The notes below the pieces were generated by a model that searched no databases, was not told the DNA's origin, and saw nothing but the letters and a program-made list of their open reading frames with translations. Shown here in pieces: positions 19,706 through 29,429 of a stretch of DNA of 64,000 nucleotides. Both the position numbers and the translations under genes were made by a program. Numbering within the stretch: position 1 is the stretch's first letter; each line of letters opens with the position of its first letter. The DNA comes from Hyphomicrobiales bacterium (GTDB taxonomy: Bacteria; Pseudomonadota; Alphaproteobacteria; Rhizobiales; NORP267). Where the stretch lies: positions 1 to 64,000 of the forward strand of contig JAJFGZ010000047.1 of the NCBI GenBank assembly GCA_021775855.1, written 5' to 3'.

Positions 19706-20616
19706 TCGCCCGTTGGGCTAGCAGGGCGATTTAAGTCGCGGGGCGCGGCGGCCCCACTGGATTCGCGGAAGTAGCGGAAAAAATCGCTGTTAGGCGATAG
19801 CACAAGCTGCGTATCGCCTGATTGCAGGCCTGCTTCGTAGGCCTGCATGGAGCGATAGAACGCGAAGAATTCCGGATCCCGGCCATAAGCATCAGCAAAA
19901 ATCGTGTTCCGGGTAGCATCGCCCTCACCGCGGGTCTGCTGCGATTCGCGGTCGGCTTCGGCCAGCAACACGGTCACATCGCGATCGGCGCGGGCACGCA
20001 CCCGTTGCGCTGACTCGTTCCCCTGGGCGCGCAATTCAGCGGCTTCCTGCTGACGTTCGGTTTGCATCCGACGGTAAATTGCCTGACTGTTGGCTTCCGG
20101 CAGATCGGCCCGGCGGATTTTAACGTCGATGAACGAGACACCAAAATCTGTCTCTCCGGACCGGGTCGATGCGTTCACCTGATCTGTGATTTGCCGCATC
20201 AAGGCCGGGCGATTATCGCGCACAATATCTTCAAAAGTCGCGCGCCCCAAAACCCGGCGAACGGCAGAATTCAAAATCGGTGACAGCCGACTTGATGCCC
20301 GCTCGACACTAACAACACGCTGGAAAAATTTCAGCGGATCGGAAATCCTGAACCGGGCAAAGGCGTCTACGACCAACCGTTTCTGATCCGACGCGATCAC
20401 TTCCTGAGCCGGCGAGTCCAGATCGAGGATCCGGTTGTCTATGAAAATCACATTCTGGACGAACGGAATTTTAAACTCCAGCCCGGGATCAGTGATTGTT
20501 CTTTTCGGGTCACCAAACTGCAGGACAATCGCCTGTTGCGTCTGCTGGACAATGAAGATTGAATTATATGCCAGGAACGCGAGGGCCGCGATCAGGACGA
20601 GAAAAATGCTGCGCAT
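19702..20616 (-). CDS. hflC: FtsH protease modulator HflC (SPFH/band 7)
   Basis: SIFIVQQTQQAIVLQFGDPKR, DVTVLLAEADRESQQTRGEGDA, EFFAFYRSMQAYE. Confidence 0.96.
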   Translation of the reverse strand: MRSIFLVLIAALAFLAYNSIFIVQQTQQAIVLQFGDPKRTITDPGLEFKIPFVQNVIFIDNRILDLDSPAQEVIASDQKRLVVDAFARFRISDPLKFFQRVVSVERASSRLSPILNSAVRRVLGRATFEDIVRDNRPALMRQITDQVNASTRSGETDFGVSFIDVKIRRADLPEANSQAIYRRMQTERQQEAAELRAQGNESAQRVRARADRDVTVLLAEADRESQQTRGEGDATRNTIFADAYGRDPEFFAFYRSMQAYEAGLQSGDTQLVLSPNSDFFRYFRESSGAAAPRDLNRPASPTGE

Positions 20617-21743
20617 TACTGATCTCCCCGGTTTCGGTTAAGTTCATTGAGAGGCAGATAAGGCACCACGCCCTGTCCGCCGGCGCTATCGTCGATGATG
20701 ATTTTGTCCATCCCGCCAAACACGCGTTCCATCGTCTCCAGGAACATGCGTTGCCGGGTGACTTCCGGCGCCTTGGCGTATTCGTCGTAGATCTTGATAA
20801 AACGGTCAGCCTGGCCTCGGGCTTCAGCAACCGAACGTTCACGGTAAGCCTCGGCTTCCTGCACAACCCGTGCGGCAGCACCGCGGGCCTCCGGTACCAC
20901 CTGGTTGGCGTATGCCTGGGCCTCGTTGCGGGCGCGCTCCTGGTCAGCCTTGGCCGCCTGCACATCGCGGAAGCTATCAACCACCTGGCTCGGAGGGTCC
21001 ACTTTCTGCAGCGATAATTGGGTGATCTGGATCCCCGCGCCGTATGAATCCAGCGTTGTCTGCATCAATTCCTGGACCTGTGTTTCAGTGATTTGGCGGG
21101 CCTGGGTAAGGATCGGCTGGATATCCGAGTGACCGACGACTTCACGCATCGCACTTTCGGCAACCGCTTTCACCGTACCTTCAGGGTTTTGAATGTTGAA
21201 CAGAAAATCCCCGGCATCCTTGATGACCCAGAAAACGGTAAAATCCACATCGACGATATTCTCGTCACCCGTGAGCATCAGGCTTTCTTCAGGCACATCA
21301 CGGCCCGCGCTGGACCCGCGGGTCTCGCTGCGGCGGATGCCAACATCAATCCGGTTGACGTTGGTTACGCTCGGCGTCAACGCCGTCTCGATCGGATACG
21401 GCAAATGATAATTCAATCCAGGCGCCGTTGTTTTTACAAATTCGCCGAACCTCAGGACGACACCCTGCTCGTCGGTCCGGACCCGGTAGAATCCACTCCC
21501 GAGCCAAACGAGGACGAGAATGGCAGCCAGTATGATGATGCCTTTGCCGCCGATGGAGCCTCCTGGCAGCACACCCTTCAGGCGATCCTGTCCGCGCTTG
21601 ATAATTTCTTCCAGATCAGGCGGGGTCGGACCCTGTCCACCCTGGCCCCCTCCGCCCCACGGGCCGCGGCCACCACTTTTCCAGCCACCGCCATTGCCGC
21701 CTCCGCTTCCACCGCTTCCACCGCTTTGATTGTTCCAGGGCAT
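20616..21743 (-). CDS. hflK: FtsH protease modulator HflK
   Basis: Gly-rich N-terminus MPWNNQSGGSGGSGGGNGGGWKSGGRGPWGGGG, SGFYRVRTDEQGVVLRFGEF; overlaps the hflC start. Confidence 0.96.
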   Translation of the reverse strand: MPWNNQSGGSGGSGGGNGGGWKSGGRGPWGGGGQGGQGPTPPDLEEIIKRGQDRLKGVLPGGSIGGKGIIILAAILVLVWLGSGFYRVRTDEQGVVLRFGEFVKTTAPGLNYHLPYPIETALTPSVTNVNRIDVGIRRSETRGSSAGRDVPEESLMLTGDENIVDVDFTVFWVIKDAGDFLFNIQNPEGTVKAVAESAMREVVGHSDIQPILTQARQITETQVQELMQTTLDSYGAGIQITQLSLQKVDPPSQVVDSFRDVQAAKADQERARNEAQAYANQVVPEARGAAARVVQEAEAYRERSVAEARGQADRFIKIYDEYAKAPEVTRQRMFLETMERVFGGMDKIIIDDSAGGQGVVPYLPLNELNRNRGDQ

Positions 21744-22146
21744 TCGGTATCCTTCTTGGTAAACACAATCCCAAATTGCCCGTCTCAGGCAACATCGAAA
21801 ACCTAGTGCGGTTTATAGGCGTCTTGGCGCGCCAATACAACGGAACCCATGCTACACCGCAAATCATGGTGAACCGTCCGCAATTTCCTGATTTGGGGTG
21901 CCGCGGCAGGGATGTCAATTGCCGATTTGCATTTCAGACATTCAGCCGCACCGCCTGCCGCTACCTTTAACCTGTTGCGCGGGTAGAGATAATTTTGCCA
22001 GACAAGCAAAACCCGTTCCAGGAACAGAGCTTCGCGACGACCTGGGCGGCCTGATACGTCCCGCCCCAAGGGTTGGATATCTGCGCGCAGCAAAGAAAAT
22101 TACTGAAATATAACAGCGTTTTACGCTCACGCTTAAAATAGCAAGA

Positions 22147-22554
22147 TTAACGCCGGTACCAGTTTTCACTGGCAACCCGTTCGCTGCCACCGTAGGTCCA
22201 AACGCCTTTCCATGTTCCGTCATCTTGCTCGAAATACAGGGCAATGCCGAAGGAGCTGTCGGAAACGTAGGCTACCGAAATACCGGTATCGGCTTTTTGG
22301 GCCGGGCCCACGGTGATCTGGCCGTCGCGAATGATCGCCCCAAGTCCGGTACCCACAAACCGCGTGCCCTGGACATCCCAAACCACGCTATACGTCTCGC
22401 CGGTCCGGGTTACTGTGACGGTACCCCTATATTCGCCATTGCCGTCGGGATTGGTCCCGACTACGTCGAAGGTGCCGGTCGGCGCTGCGAATGCGGTTGC
22501 AGCCGCGAATATAAAACTCGCGGCCAGCAAAATCATCTTGATTGAATATTTCAT
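22147..22554 (-). CDS. Secreted hypothetical protein (135 aa)
   Basis: Signal peptide ...AAATAFAA; regular beta pattern GTVTVTRTGETYSVVWDVQGTRFVGTG; start overlaps the upstream dehydrogenase stop (TGATG). Confidence 0.7.
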   Translation of the reverse strand: MKYSIKMILLAASFIFAAATAFAAPTGTFDVVGTNPDGNGEYRGTVTVTRTGETYSVVWDVQGTRFVGTGLGAIIRDGQITVGPAQKADTGISVAYVSDSSFGIALYFEQDDGTWKGVWTYGGSERVASENWYRR

Positions 22555-23663
22555 CAGTAAATCACCACCGAGCGAATGCTCTCCCCTGCATGCATGAGAT
22601 CAAATCCTTTGTTGATATCCTCGAGCGGCATCGTGTGGGTGATAAGATCATCGATATTGATCTTGCCATCCATGTACCAGTCGACAATTTTTGGAACATC
22701 GGTACGCCCTTTCGCACCCCCAAACGCCGTGCCGCGCCAGTTACGACCCGTCACGAGCTGGAACGGCCGGGTGGAAATTTCTGCGCCTGCCGGTGCCACC
22801 CCTATAATCACCGACGTCCCCCACCCCTTGTGGCAGCACTCAAGCGCGTCGCGCATGACCTGAACATTGCCGATACATTCAAACGAATAATCGGCTCCCC
22901 CCTTGGTCAGGTCCACGAGATAGGGAACCAGATCGCCCCCAACTTCGGTTGGGTTCACAAAATGCGTCATGCCGAACTTTTCAGCTATCTCCCTGCGACC
23001 CGGATTGAGGTCCACGCCGACAATCATGTTGGCGCCTGCCAGCCGTGCTCCCTGCACAACGTTCAGCCCGATTCCGCCAAGACCAAACACAACCACGTTG
23101 TCACCTGGCTGAACCTTGGCTGTATTTATAACCGCGCCGATCCCCGTGGTGACCCCGCAACCGATATAGCAAATCTTGTCGAACGGAGCGTCTTCCCGCA
23201 CCTTAGCCAGCGCAATCTCGGGTACGACGGTGAAATTGGCGAAAGTCGACGTTCCCATATAGTGAAACAGCGGCTCGCCATTGATCGAAAAGCGCGACGA
23301 CCCGTCGGGCATCACGCCCTGCCCCTGTGTCACGCGGATTTTCTGGCAGAGGTTGGTTTTTCCGGATGTACAATAATCGCATTCGCGGCATTCCGGCGTA
23401 TAGAGCGGGATGACATGATCACCTTTTGCCAGACTTGAGACGCCGGGCCCGACGTCGACCACTATACCGGCGCCTTCGTGACCGAGAATAGCTGGAAAAA
23501 GCCCTTCCGGATCTGCTCCGGACAATGTGAATTCATCTGTGTGACAGATCCCGGTTGCCTTGATCTCGACCAGCACCTCACCCTCACGGGGTCCCTCAAG
23601 CTGGACTGTCGTAATCTCCAGCGGCTCTCCTGCCTTTGTCGCGATCGCTGCGCGTACATCCAT
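22554..23663 (-). CDS. frmA: S-(hydroxymethyl)glutathione dehydrogenase / class III alcohol dehydrogenase
   Basis: [93 protein letters not shown]. Confidence 0.97.
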   Translation of the reverse strand: MDVRAAIATKAGEPLEITTVQLEGPREGEVLVEIKATGICHTDEFTLSGADPEGLFPAILGHEGAGIVVDVGPGVSSLAKGDHVIPLYTPECRECDYCTSGKTNLCQKIRVTQGQGVMPDGSSRFSINGEPLFHYMGTSTFANFTVVPEIALAKVREDAPFDKICYIGCGVTTGIGAVINTAKVQPGDNVVVFGLGGIGLNVVQGARLAGANMIVGVDLNPGRREIAEKFGMTHFVNPTEVGGDLVPYLVDLTKGGADYSFECIGNVQVMRDALECCHKGWGTSVIIGVAPAGAEISTRPFQLVTGRNWRGTAFGGAKGRTDVPKIVDWYMDGKINIDDLITHTMPLEDINKGFDLMHAGESIRSVVIY

Positions 23664-23745
23664 ATTTCTCTCCCCGTCCGTACAAGATGTTATTAGGCGT
23701 TAAAATAGCTTGGCAAATCGATGGGGCCTTCGCAACCATGCCCGG

Positions 23746-24873
23746 TCAATTTAGACCGCCAAGCAATTCCAGCTCCCCCGGACTCGCCATACGCTGATCC
23801 CAATCCTGAAGCGGTTCCGTCATGACCCTGCGCCATAACGGCGGAACAAGCGCCAGTCCCGCCATCACGGTCGGGCCATAGGGATAAACCGGACCGGAAG
23901 TTTCCAGCTCCAGTCTCCAGTAGGGACGGTTGCCCCGCAGATGGTGGTTGGCGTGCCGGGTCAGATTGAACATGACGCTTGTCGACCAAAACCGGTAGGA
24001 GTTCCAGGAATGCCTTGCTTCAATCGGGGTTCCCGGCAATCGAACCAGCCCGTAATGCGCAATATAGGAGAAGAGTGTTGTGCAGAGCGTGCCAAGAAAA
24101 GCGATTACCAAAAAAGCCGCCAGACCTGCCCAACCGGCCGCCAGTACGAATATCAAACCAACCAGTAACGAGAGTGCGTAGCCCCGCAATGCCCGGTTCC
24201 CGGGAGAATACCATCCAGAGCCGGAACGTTTCAGTCTTTGCGTTTCCGCTGTCACTGCATCACGGTTTGTCGCCAAATAGTCGGCAACCATGAAAGCCCA
24301 GAAACTCTGACCCCGCGGGGCCGTTTCAGGGTCCCCGGGGATCGCCACGTCGACGTGGTGTCTCCGAACGTGCTCAAGCGAGAAAGCTGGAAAACAGGTT
24401 GGAGCCAACAACCAGTTACCCAGCATCCGGAGCAAAGGCCTGTTCGAACAATGGATCAATTCGTGTCCGACAATCACGCCTGTGGACCCTTGCCAGATAC
24501 CGACTGTGAGAACCCCGCCAAACAGCGCGGTCAAATTTGTTTTGGCTTTGGCAACAGCCAGATCCGCGCCAAGCCAGCCGGTTGGCTTTTCGAGCCAGCC
24601 CATCCGCGCTTCACCGAGGTAATACAGCAACAGGAGCATCAGGGACGCAAGCAATGGAATTGTGAGAAGTTGTGCCAGATGCCAGGGCAAGCCGGCGCCA
24701 TCAACAGGCGTTTCTTTCAAATCTCCGAGAATGAAATCCATCACCCGCGGGACGACCGTTACCAGAAGCAATCCGGTCCACAGCCAGTAACCACCCACAA
24801 TAAAGGTAGCGATCGTGGCCACGAGCAAAAGAGTGGGAATGAAAAACCGAAGGTTGGCCATAGTGCCGTGCAC
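23746..24873 (-). CDS. AlkB-like alkane 1-monooxygenase / membrane di-iron hydroxylase
   Basis: His boxes HELIH, EHVRRHH, LTRHANHH and SYIAHYGL in a six-TM-like protein. Confidence 0.8.
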   Translation of the reverse strand: MHGTMANLRFFIPTLLLVATIATFIVGGYWLWTGLLLVTVVPRVMDFILGDLKETPVDGAGLPWHLAQLLTIPLLASLMLLLLYYLGEARMGWLEKPTGWLGADLAVAKAKTNLTALFGGVLTVGIWQGSTGVIVGHELIHCSNRPLLRMLGNWLLAPTCFPAFSLEHVRRHHVDVAIPGDPETAPRGQSFWAFMVADYLATNRDAVTAETQRLKRSGSGWYSPGNRALRGYALSLLVGLIFVLAAGWAGLAAFLVIAFLGTLCTTLFSYIAHYGLVRLPGTPIEARHSWNSYRFWSTSVMFNLTRHANHHLRGNRPYWRLELETSGPVYPYGPTVMAGLALVPPLWRRVMTEPLQDWDQRMASPGELELLGGLN

Positions 24874-25079
24874 CCTGTTTGTTCCCGCCCTCGGATTATG
24901 AACCGGCCCTGTCTAAATGTAAAATCCGGAAACCGCGGCGTTCAGGGAACTGCCTAGCCAGGATCGTTGCTCGATCCGGGGGATCCTTTCGGCCACCATT
25001 TGCCCCAAGCCAATTATCTATCTTGTCACAGGCCGGTTTTGAGGTTTTCTGGTTGTACGTCTTGAACCTGGTGCGGGAT

Positions 25080-25586
25080 TCAACGTCTCTCAAAAACATG
25101 AAAGCTCGTATCAATACTGTCCCGATCATCTTTCCCGCACGGTTCGCAGCTAGTCTCCATCCAGGTTTTCGGATCCAGCGCCGGGAAAAATGTGTCGCCC
25201 TCGATTTCCCCATGTACCCGGGTCATGTAAATTCGGTCCACCTCGTCAAGAGCCGCGCGATAAATTTCCCCACCGCCAATGACACATATTTCGTCGACAC
25301 CCCCCCTTTTCGCGGCCTGGTGTCCTTGTTCCATCGCAGCCTCAAAACTCGCGCAGACAATGATATCCGCCCGCGAATAAGTCTTTTGCCGGGTAACAAC
25401 AATATTTACCCGGCCATCCAGCGGCCGCCCGATAGATTCGTGGGTTTTGCGGCCCATAATGATCGGCTTTCCCATAGTCAAACTGCGGAAACGCTTCAGG
25501 TCAGACGGCAAACTCCACGGCATGCCGTCATTGGCACCAATTACATTGTTGGCTGAAACCGCAACGATGATCGACACAAGCGCCAT
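25080..25586 (-). CDS. folA: Dihydrofolate reductase
   Basis: VSIIVAVSANNVIGANDGMPWSLPSDLKRFRSLTMGKPIIMGRKTHESIGRPL, VIGGGEIYRAAL. Confidence 0.97.
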   Translation of the reverse strand: MALVSIIVAVSANNVIGANDGMPWSLPSDLKRFRSLTMGKPIIMGRKTHESIGRPLDGRVNIVVTRQKTYSRADIIVCASFEAAMEQGHQAAKRGGVDEICVIGGGEIYRAALDEVDRIYMTRVHGEIEGDTFFPALDPKTWMETSCEPCGKDDRDSIDTSFHVFERR

Positions 25587-25596
25587 GGGTTGTCCG

Positions 25597-25851
25597 CTAG
25601 TCTGTAGGCGGCAGCGACAAGTCGGTCGGCACGTCAGTCAACGGCGTTCCCTCATTGCACACCCAGTGGGTCGGGGTAATACGGCGCCCAGAGGCCGCTG
25701 CCTCCGATAGCGAGCGCACGGTGAATTCCCGGCGCGTTTCGCAGATCTCGCGGGTTTCATATTCGCGCGCCGCCCAGCCGTCCACGTCCGCCTCAGAGCC
25801 CGGGACCCAGGCGCCGTTGATGAACATGAAGACTGACAACCACCATCCCAT
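25597..25851 (-). CDS. Hypothetical protein (84 aa) between thyA and folA
   Basis: Complete [46 protein letters not shown]... abutting the thyA stop and folA start, same strand. Confidence 0.6.
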   Translation of the reverse strand: MGWWLSVFMFINGAWVPGSEADVDGWAAREYETREICETRREFTVRSLSEAAASGRRITPTHWVCNEGTPLTDVPTDLSLPPTD

Positions 25852-26645
25852 TAGACCGACACCTCCGCCTTGATATGGGGATGGGGTTCGTAGTCGCGCA
25901 ATTCAAAATCTGCAAACGTAAAATCGAAGATCGAATGAACATCAGGATTGAGATCAATGTGTGGTAGCGGGCGCGGGGACCGGGATAATTGCTCGCGCGC
26001 CTGCTCCAGATGGTTCGAATAGAGGTGTGCGTCGCCAAGGGTATGGATGAATTCGCCGGGCGCGTACCCGGTGACCTGCGCCACCATGATCGCCAGCAAC
26101 GCGTACGAGCCGATATTGAATGGCACCCCGAGGAATACATCCGCCGAACGCTGGTAGAGCTGGCACGACAACTTGCCATTCGCCACGTAGAACTGGAACA
26201 GGCAATGGCAGGGCGGCAGCGCCATATGGTCCACGTCAGCGACATTCCAGGCGGAGACGATGAGACGCCGCGAATTCGGGTTTTCCCGGATTTCCCGCAT
26301 TACCCAGGAAATCTGATCGATCGTCTCGCCGTCATGCCCCGGCCAGGACCGCCACTGGTGCCCATAGACCGGCCCGAGATCACCCGCCTCGTCCGCCCAT
26401 TCGTCCCAGATTCTAACCCCGTTATCCTGCAGATAGCGAATGTTGGTATCGCCATTCAGGAACCAGAGAAGTTCGTGGATAATGGATTTGACGTGGAGCT
26501 TTTTGGTGGTGAGCAATGGAAAGCCGTCTGCGAGATCGAAACGCATCTGATGACCAAAAACCGAACGCGTCCCCGTCCCGGTCCGGTCGCCCTTGTCGGC
26601 ACCCTCCGATAAAATCCGCGATAGAAGATCGAGATACGTCTGCAT
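25851..26645 (-). CDS. thyA: Thymidylate synthase
   Basis: [67 protein letters not shown]. Confidence 0.98.
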   Translation of the reverse strand: MQTYLDLLSRILSEGADKGDRTGTGTRSVFGHQMRFDLADGFPLLTTKKLHVKSIIHELLWFLNGDTNIRYLQDNGVRIWDEWADEAGDLGPVYGHQWRSWPGHDGETIDQISWVMREIRENPNSRRLIVSAWNVADVDHMALPPCHCLFQFYVANGKLSCQLYQRSADVFLGVPFNIGSYALLAIMVAQVTGYAPGEFIHTLGDAHLYSNHLEQAREQLSRSPRPLPHIDLNPDVHSIFDFTFADFELRDYEPHPHIKAEVSV

Positions 26646-26696
26646 GATTTGTTTCTAGCCGATTCTGCACCACATTTCAGCGTAACATTTTGATAC

Positions 26697-27098
26697 CTAT
26701 CTGCCGCCCTCGTCAAACTCGGCCCGCGCCGCCGTTACCTCGATTTCGACCAACCAAGATGGATCGATCAGCTCGGAAATGACGACTGTAGAGGCCGGTT
26801 TCTGGGACACCATCTCGTCGCGAAGGATGCGGAATGCAGGGGCATCTTCCCGGCGTTTGACAAATCCGTTGATCCGCACGATATCTCCTAGCCCACACCC
26901 AGCCTCTGCGAGAATATGCGCGATATTCGACCATACCAGCCTGCATTGGGCTTCGAAATCGTCCGGCACATTGCCGTCCTTGTCCATGCCGATGGCGCCT
27001 GATGTGAGGATAATGTCGGAACCCGCAGGGACTACAACGCCGTGGCTGAAGGCGCTGACAGGCTTAGAAATACCTGCCGGATTGAGCTTTTGGACCAT
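26697..27098 (-). CDS. RidA family protein
   Basis: MVQKLNPAGISKPVSAFSHGVVVPAGSDIILTSGAIGMDKDGNVPDDFEAQCRLVWSNI; IRINGFVKRREDAPAFRILRDEM. Confidence 0.9.
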   Translation of the reverse strand: MVQKLNPAGISKPVSAFSHGVVVPAGSDIILTSGAIGMDKDGNVPDDFEAQCRLVWSNIAHILAEAGCGLGDIVRINGFVKRREDAPAFRILRDEMVSQKPASTVVISELIDPSWLVEIEVTAARAEFDEGGR

Positions 27099-27184
27099 TT
27101 TATGAGGCTCCTGTTTCCAGTTTCGCGAAATTCGCCACTTTATTTCAACACTTTTAAGGCCTATATATAGCCTGTCAGTTCATT

Positions 27185-27492
27185 CTGACTATGGCGATAA
27201 ATGACAGTTGCAATAAGCCATTCGGACCCGGGGGCGGTACCCGGCGCCTCCACCACATGCCGCTAGGCTCAAATCTGGCGGCATCTGTGGGGGCGAAATA
27301 GGATCGACGAGGGTGTAAAAGGCTTGTTTTTGCTCGGCATGGTACCACCGATATCGGACCAAAACAGTAGTTGCAAATGACAACAACGCTGAGGTAGCTC
27401 TCGCTGCATAGCAGCGCGAGAAACCAATCTTAAGTCCTGATCTTTCGCAAGATCAGGCGGGGTCCGGAGGCACCTGGCAACAGAAGCCTCCA
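27185..27492 (+). ncRNA. ssrA: Transfer-messenger RNA, circularly permuted two-piece form (acceptor piece upstream, coding piece downstream)
   Basis: Acceptor piece ends CGGACCCGGGGGCGGTACCCGGCGCCTCCACCA at 27255; coding piece starts GGGGGCGAAATAGGATCGACG at 27289; GGGGGCG pairs with CGCCTCC; the intervening segment folds (ATGCCGC...GCGGCAT). Tag reading frame GCA AAT GAC AAC AAC GCT GAG GTA GCT CTC GCT GCA TAG at 27373-27411. Outer ends approximate. Confidence 0.95.
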
Positions 27493-27501
27493 TTTCGTTT
27501 T
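27466..27501 (+). terminator. Probable intrinsic terminator after ssrA coding piece
   Basis: GGAGGC-N14-GCCTCC followed by ATTTCGTTTT. Confidence 0.6.
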
Positions 27502-27575
27502 GGTGTGTGGATTGTAGTGCACTCAAGAATCTGCTCTCAATCCTGACTGGCAACATCCATGATCAGGCAACGGCA

Positions 27576-28145
27576 ATGGGCAAAGATTATTTTCGATACG
27601 ATATGAAAGTTCAAGACGCGTTGCGCAGCGTAGTGCGCGCGGTCCTAACCGAGGTTGCCGAAGACGGCCTGCCCGGCGAGCATCATTTTTTCATATCCTT
27701 CAGAACAACCGCGCCCGGAGTGCGTATCTCTGATCGCTTCCGCGAACAATATACCGAGGATATGACCATTGTTCTCCAGCATCAGTTCTGGGGCCTTAAA
27801 ATCAACGAGGACGATTTCGAGGTCGAATTGTCATTCGACAATATCGCTGAAAAACTAGTGGTCCCGTTTGTCGCGATCACCGGGTTCATGGACCCAAGTA
27901 CCCAGTTTGGTTTGCAGTTTGATGTGGCGGGTGCGAATTCGGACACCAGCGTACCCGAGGAAAGCGAAGCGGGTGTACCTGCGATTGCGCCTGCAACGGA
28001 TGAAAAACCGGAGAAAATTCCCTCCACCCGTTCGGCCGGGAAAAAACCCTCTGACAAAGATGACGATGCGACAGATACGCCCGACGACAAAGAACCGGTT
28101 GTCGGCGAGATCGTCCAGCTCGACGCCTTCCGTAAAAAGAATTGA
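27576..28145 (+). CDS. sspB: SspB family ClpXP adaptor (alphaproteobacterial type)
   Basis: MGKDYFRYDMKVQDALRSVVRAVLTEVAEDGLPGEHHFFISFRTTAPGVRISDRFREQYTEDMTIVLQHQFWGLKINEDDFEVELSFDNIAEKLVVPF; ATG at 27576 preferred over the 27507 start in the track. Confidence 0.92.
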   Translation: MGKDYFRYDMKVQDALRSVVRAVLTEVAEDGLPGEHHFFISFRTTAPGVRISDRFREQYTEDMTIVLQHQFWGLKINEDDFEVELSFDNIAEKLVVPFVAITGFMDPSTQFGLQFDVAGANSDTSVPEESEAGVPAIAPATDEKPEKIPSTRSAGKKPSDKDDDATDTPDDKEPVVGEIVQLDAFRKKN

Positions 28146-28206
28146 TCCGGCAGTGCCCGGCGGCGATCAAATTCGCCACCGGTCACGGTCAAGATGCAAG
28201 GCTGTG

Positions 28207-28815
28207 TTATATTACGATCACACGCGTTCCAACTGGTACGATCTCGTAAAGATCAACAATTTCCTCGTTGACTACGCGCACACATCCTGACGATACGGCT
28301 TGGCCGATCGAATAGGATTCAGCGGTTCCGTGAATGCGGTACAACGTGTCGCGCCCATTCTGGAACAAATATAGGGCCCGGGCGCCAAGAGGATTATTGA
28401 TTCCGCCAACCATGTGGGCAGGCAAGTGCGGCTCGCGCCGGCGCATGGCAGCTGGCGGGTACCAATCCGGCCATTTTGCCTTGCGCTGGATCGTGGCTTC
28501 CCCACTCCAGGCGAAGCCCTGCCGGCCGAGACCAACTCCATAGCGCAATGACCGGCCATTTTCCTGTTGGAGATACAGATAAAATTCAGTCGTATCGATC
28601 ACGATTGTCCCGACTGGATATCCGGTATCATACCGGACCCGGCGTTTCCGAAAATCGGGTGGAATCATTGCGAGGTTTCTGGTCGCAATATCAAACTCCT
28701 CCTCCGGGTCTCGAAAGAGCCGGTGGCGAAAAGCGAGCGCTTCTTTCGGTGGTAGCAGGCCGCCAAGCCCGAGACCCAGCCCGGCGCCGAGAATTGTTCT
28801 TCTTGAAAGTTTCAT
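28207..28815 (-). CDS. L,D-transpeptidase (YkuD family), TAT-like signal
   Basis: MKLSRRTILGAGLGLGLGG; YRIHGTAESYSIGQAVSSGCVRVVNEEIVDLYE (HGT...SGCVR catalytic motif). Confidence 0.93.
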   Translation of the reverse strand: MKLSRRTILGAGLGLGLGGLLPPKEALAFRHRLFRDPEEEFDIATRNLAMIPPDFRKRRVRYDTGYPVGTIVIDTTEFYLYLQQENGRSLRYGVGLGRQGFAWSGEATIQRKAKWPDWYPPAAMRRREPHLPAHMVGGINNPLGARALYLFQNGRDTLYRIHGTAESYSIGQAVSSGCVRVVNEEIVDLYEIVPVGTRVIVI

Positions 28816-28892
28816 AATCTACTCCGTGGTCAAAATTATTGGCAAAGGACGACGAACCGTGAACCTGCGGCTTGGTCCTATTCAAATCATGA

Positions 28893-29252
28893 TCAGGAGA
28901 TGGTGCGTGGCGGGCCGTGCGTCGGTGAAATTCGCATCCCTGCCATCAGCATGGGCTCTGGACGATATCCTATTTCTTCGCCTCGATAACACTCAACAGT
29001 TGCTTCCTGGGGGAGAAAGAAGGTTGTACAGGAGAGGCTCGAACAGGCGCTCTCAGACTGACAGGGTCTAGGTGCAATGCTTTGCGTGAGATAGCGATCT
29101 GGATTCGTTCTGGAAATGTCGGTGCTTTCAATCGCAGCGGTGCCCGCCATTGAGACCGGTAACTGGGCAGAATAATGAAGAACGCCCGACGCGGACAGCA
29201 TCGCGAACAGGATAAATCCCGTCAGAAATACTTTTTGCAGTAAAACACGCAT
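28893..29252 (-). CDS. Secreted hypothetical protein
   Basis: Likely start MRVLLQKVFLTGFILFAMLSASGVLHYS (signal-like); no family recognised. Confidence 0.4.
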   Translation of the reverse strand: MRVLLQKVFLTGFILFAMLSASGVLHYSAQLPVSMAGTAAIESTDISRTNPDRYLTQSIAPRPCQSESACSSLSCTTFFLPQEATVECYRGEEIGYRPEPMLMAGMRISPTHGPPRTIS

Positions 29253-29429
29253 GATCGCGTTGGTCCCCACGCAGACCGCTTTTTGATAGCACAAAAAACG
29301 TCAACCGCAGATTAAATTCGATTCACGCATGTCTGCGCACCGCCACCCATATGCAAAGCCTTCTGGTTCGCTATTTGCCGCCGTGATATGGACGGCAGAG
29401 ACTTGCAACAAACCTGAGAGAATCGCCTG

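Noticed and set aside
22542-23438. 298-aa + strand ORF
   Set aside because: Antisense to the class III alcohol dehydrogenase; reads as mirrored Zn-ADH coding sequence.
27507-27575. Extended N-terminus of the sspB ORF in the track
   Set aside because: Extension MDCSALKNLLSILTGNIHDQATA lies right behind the tmRNA terminator and does not look like SspB; MGKDYFRYDMKVQD at 27576 is a better start.
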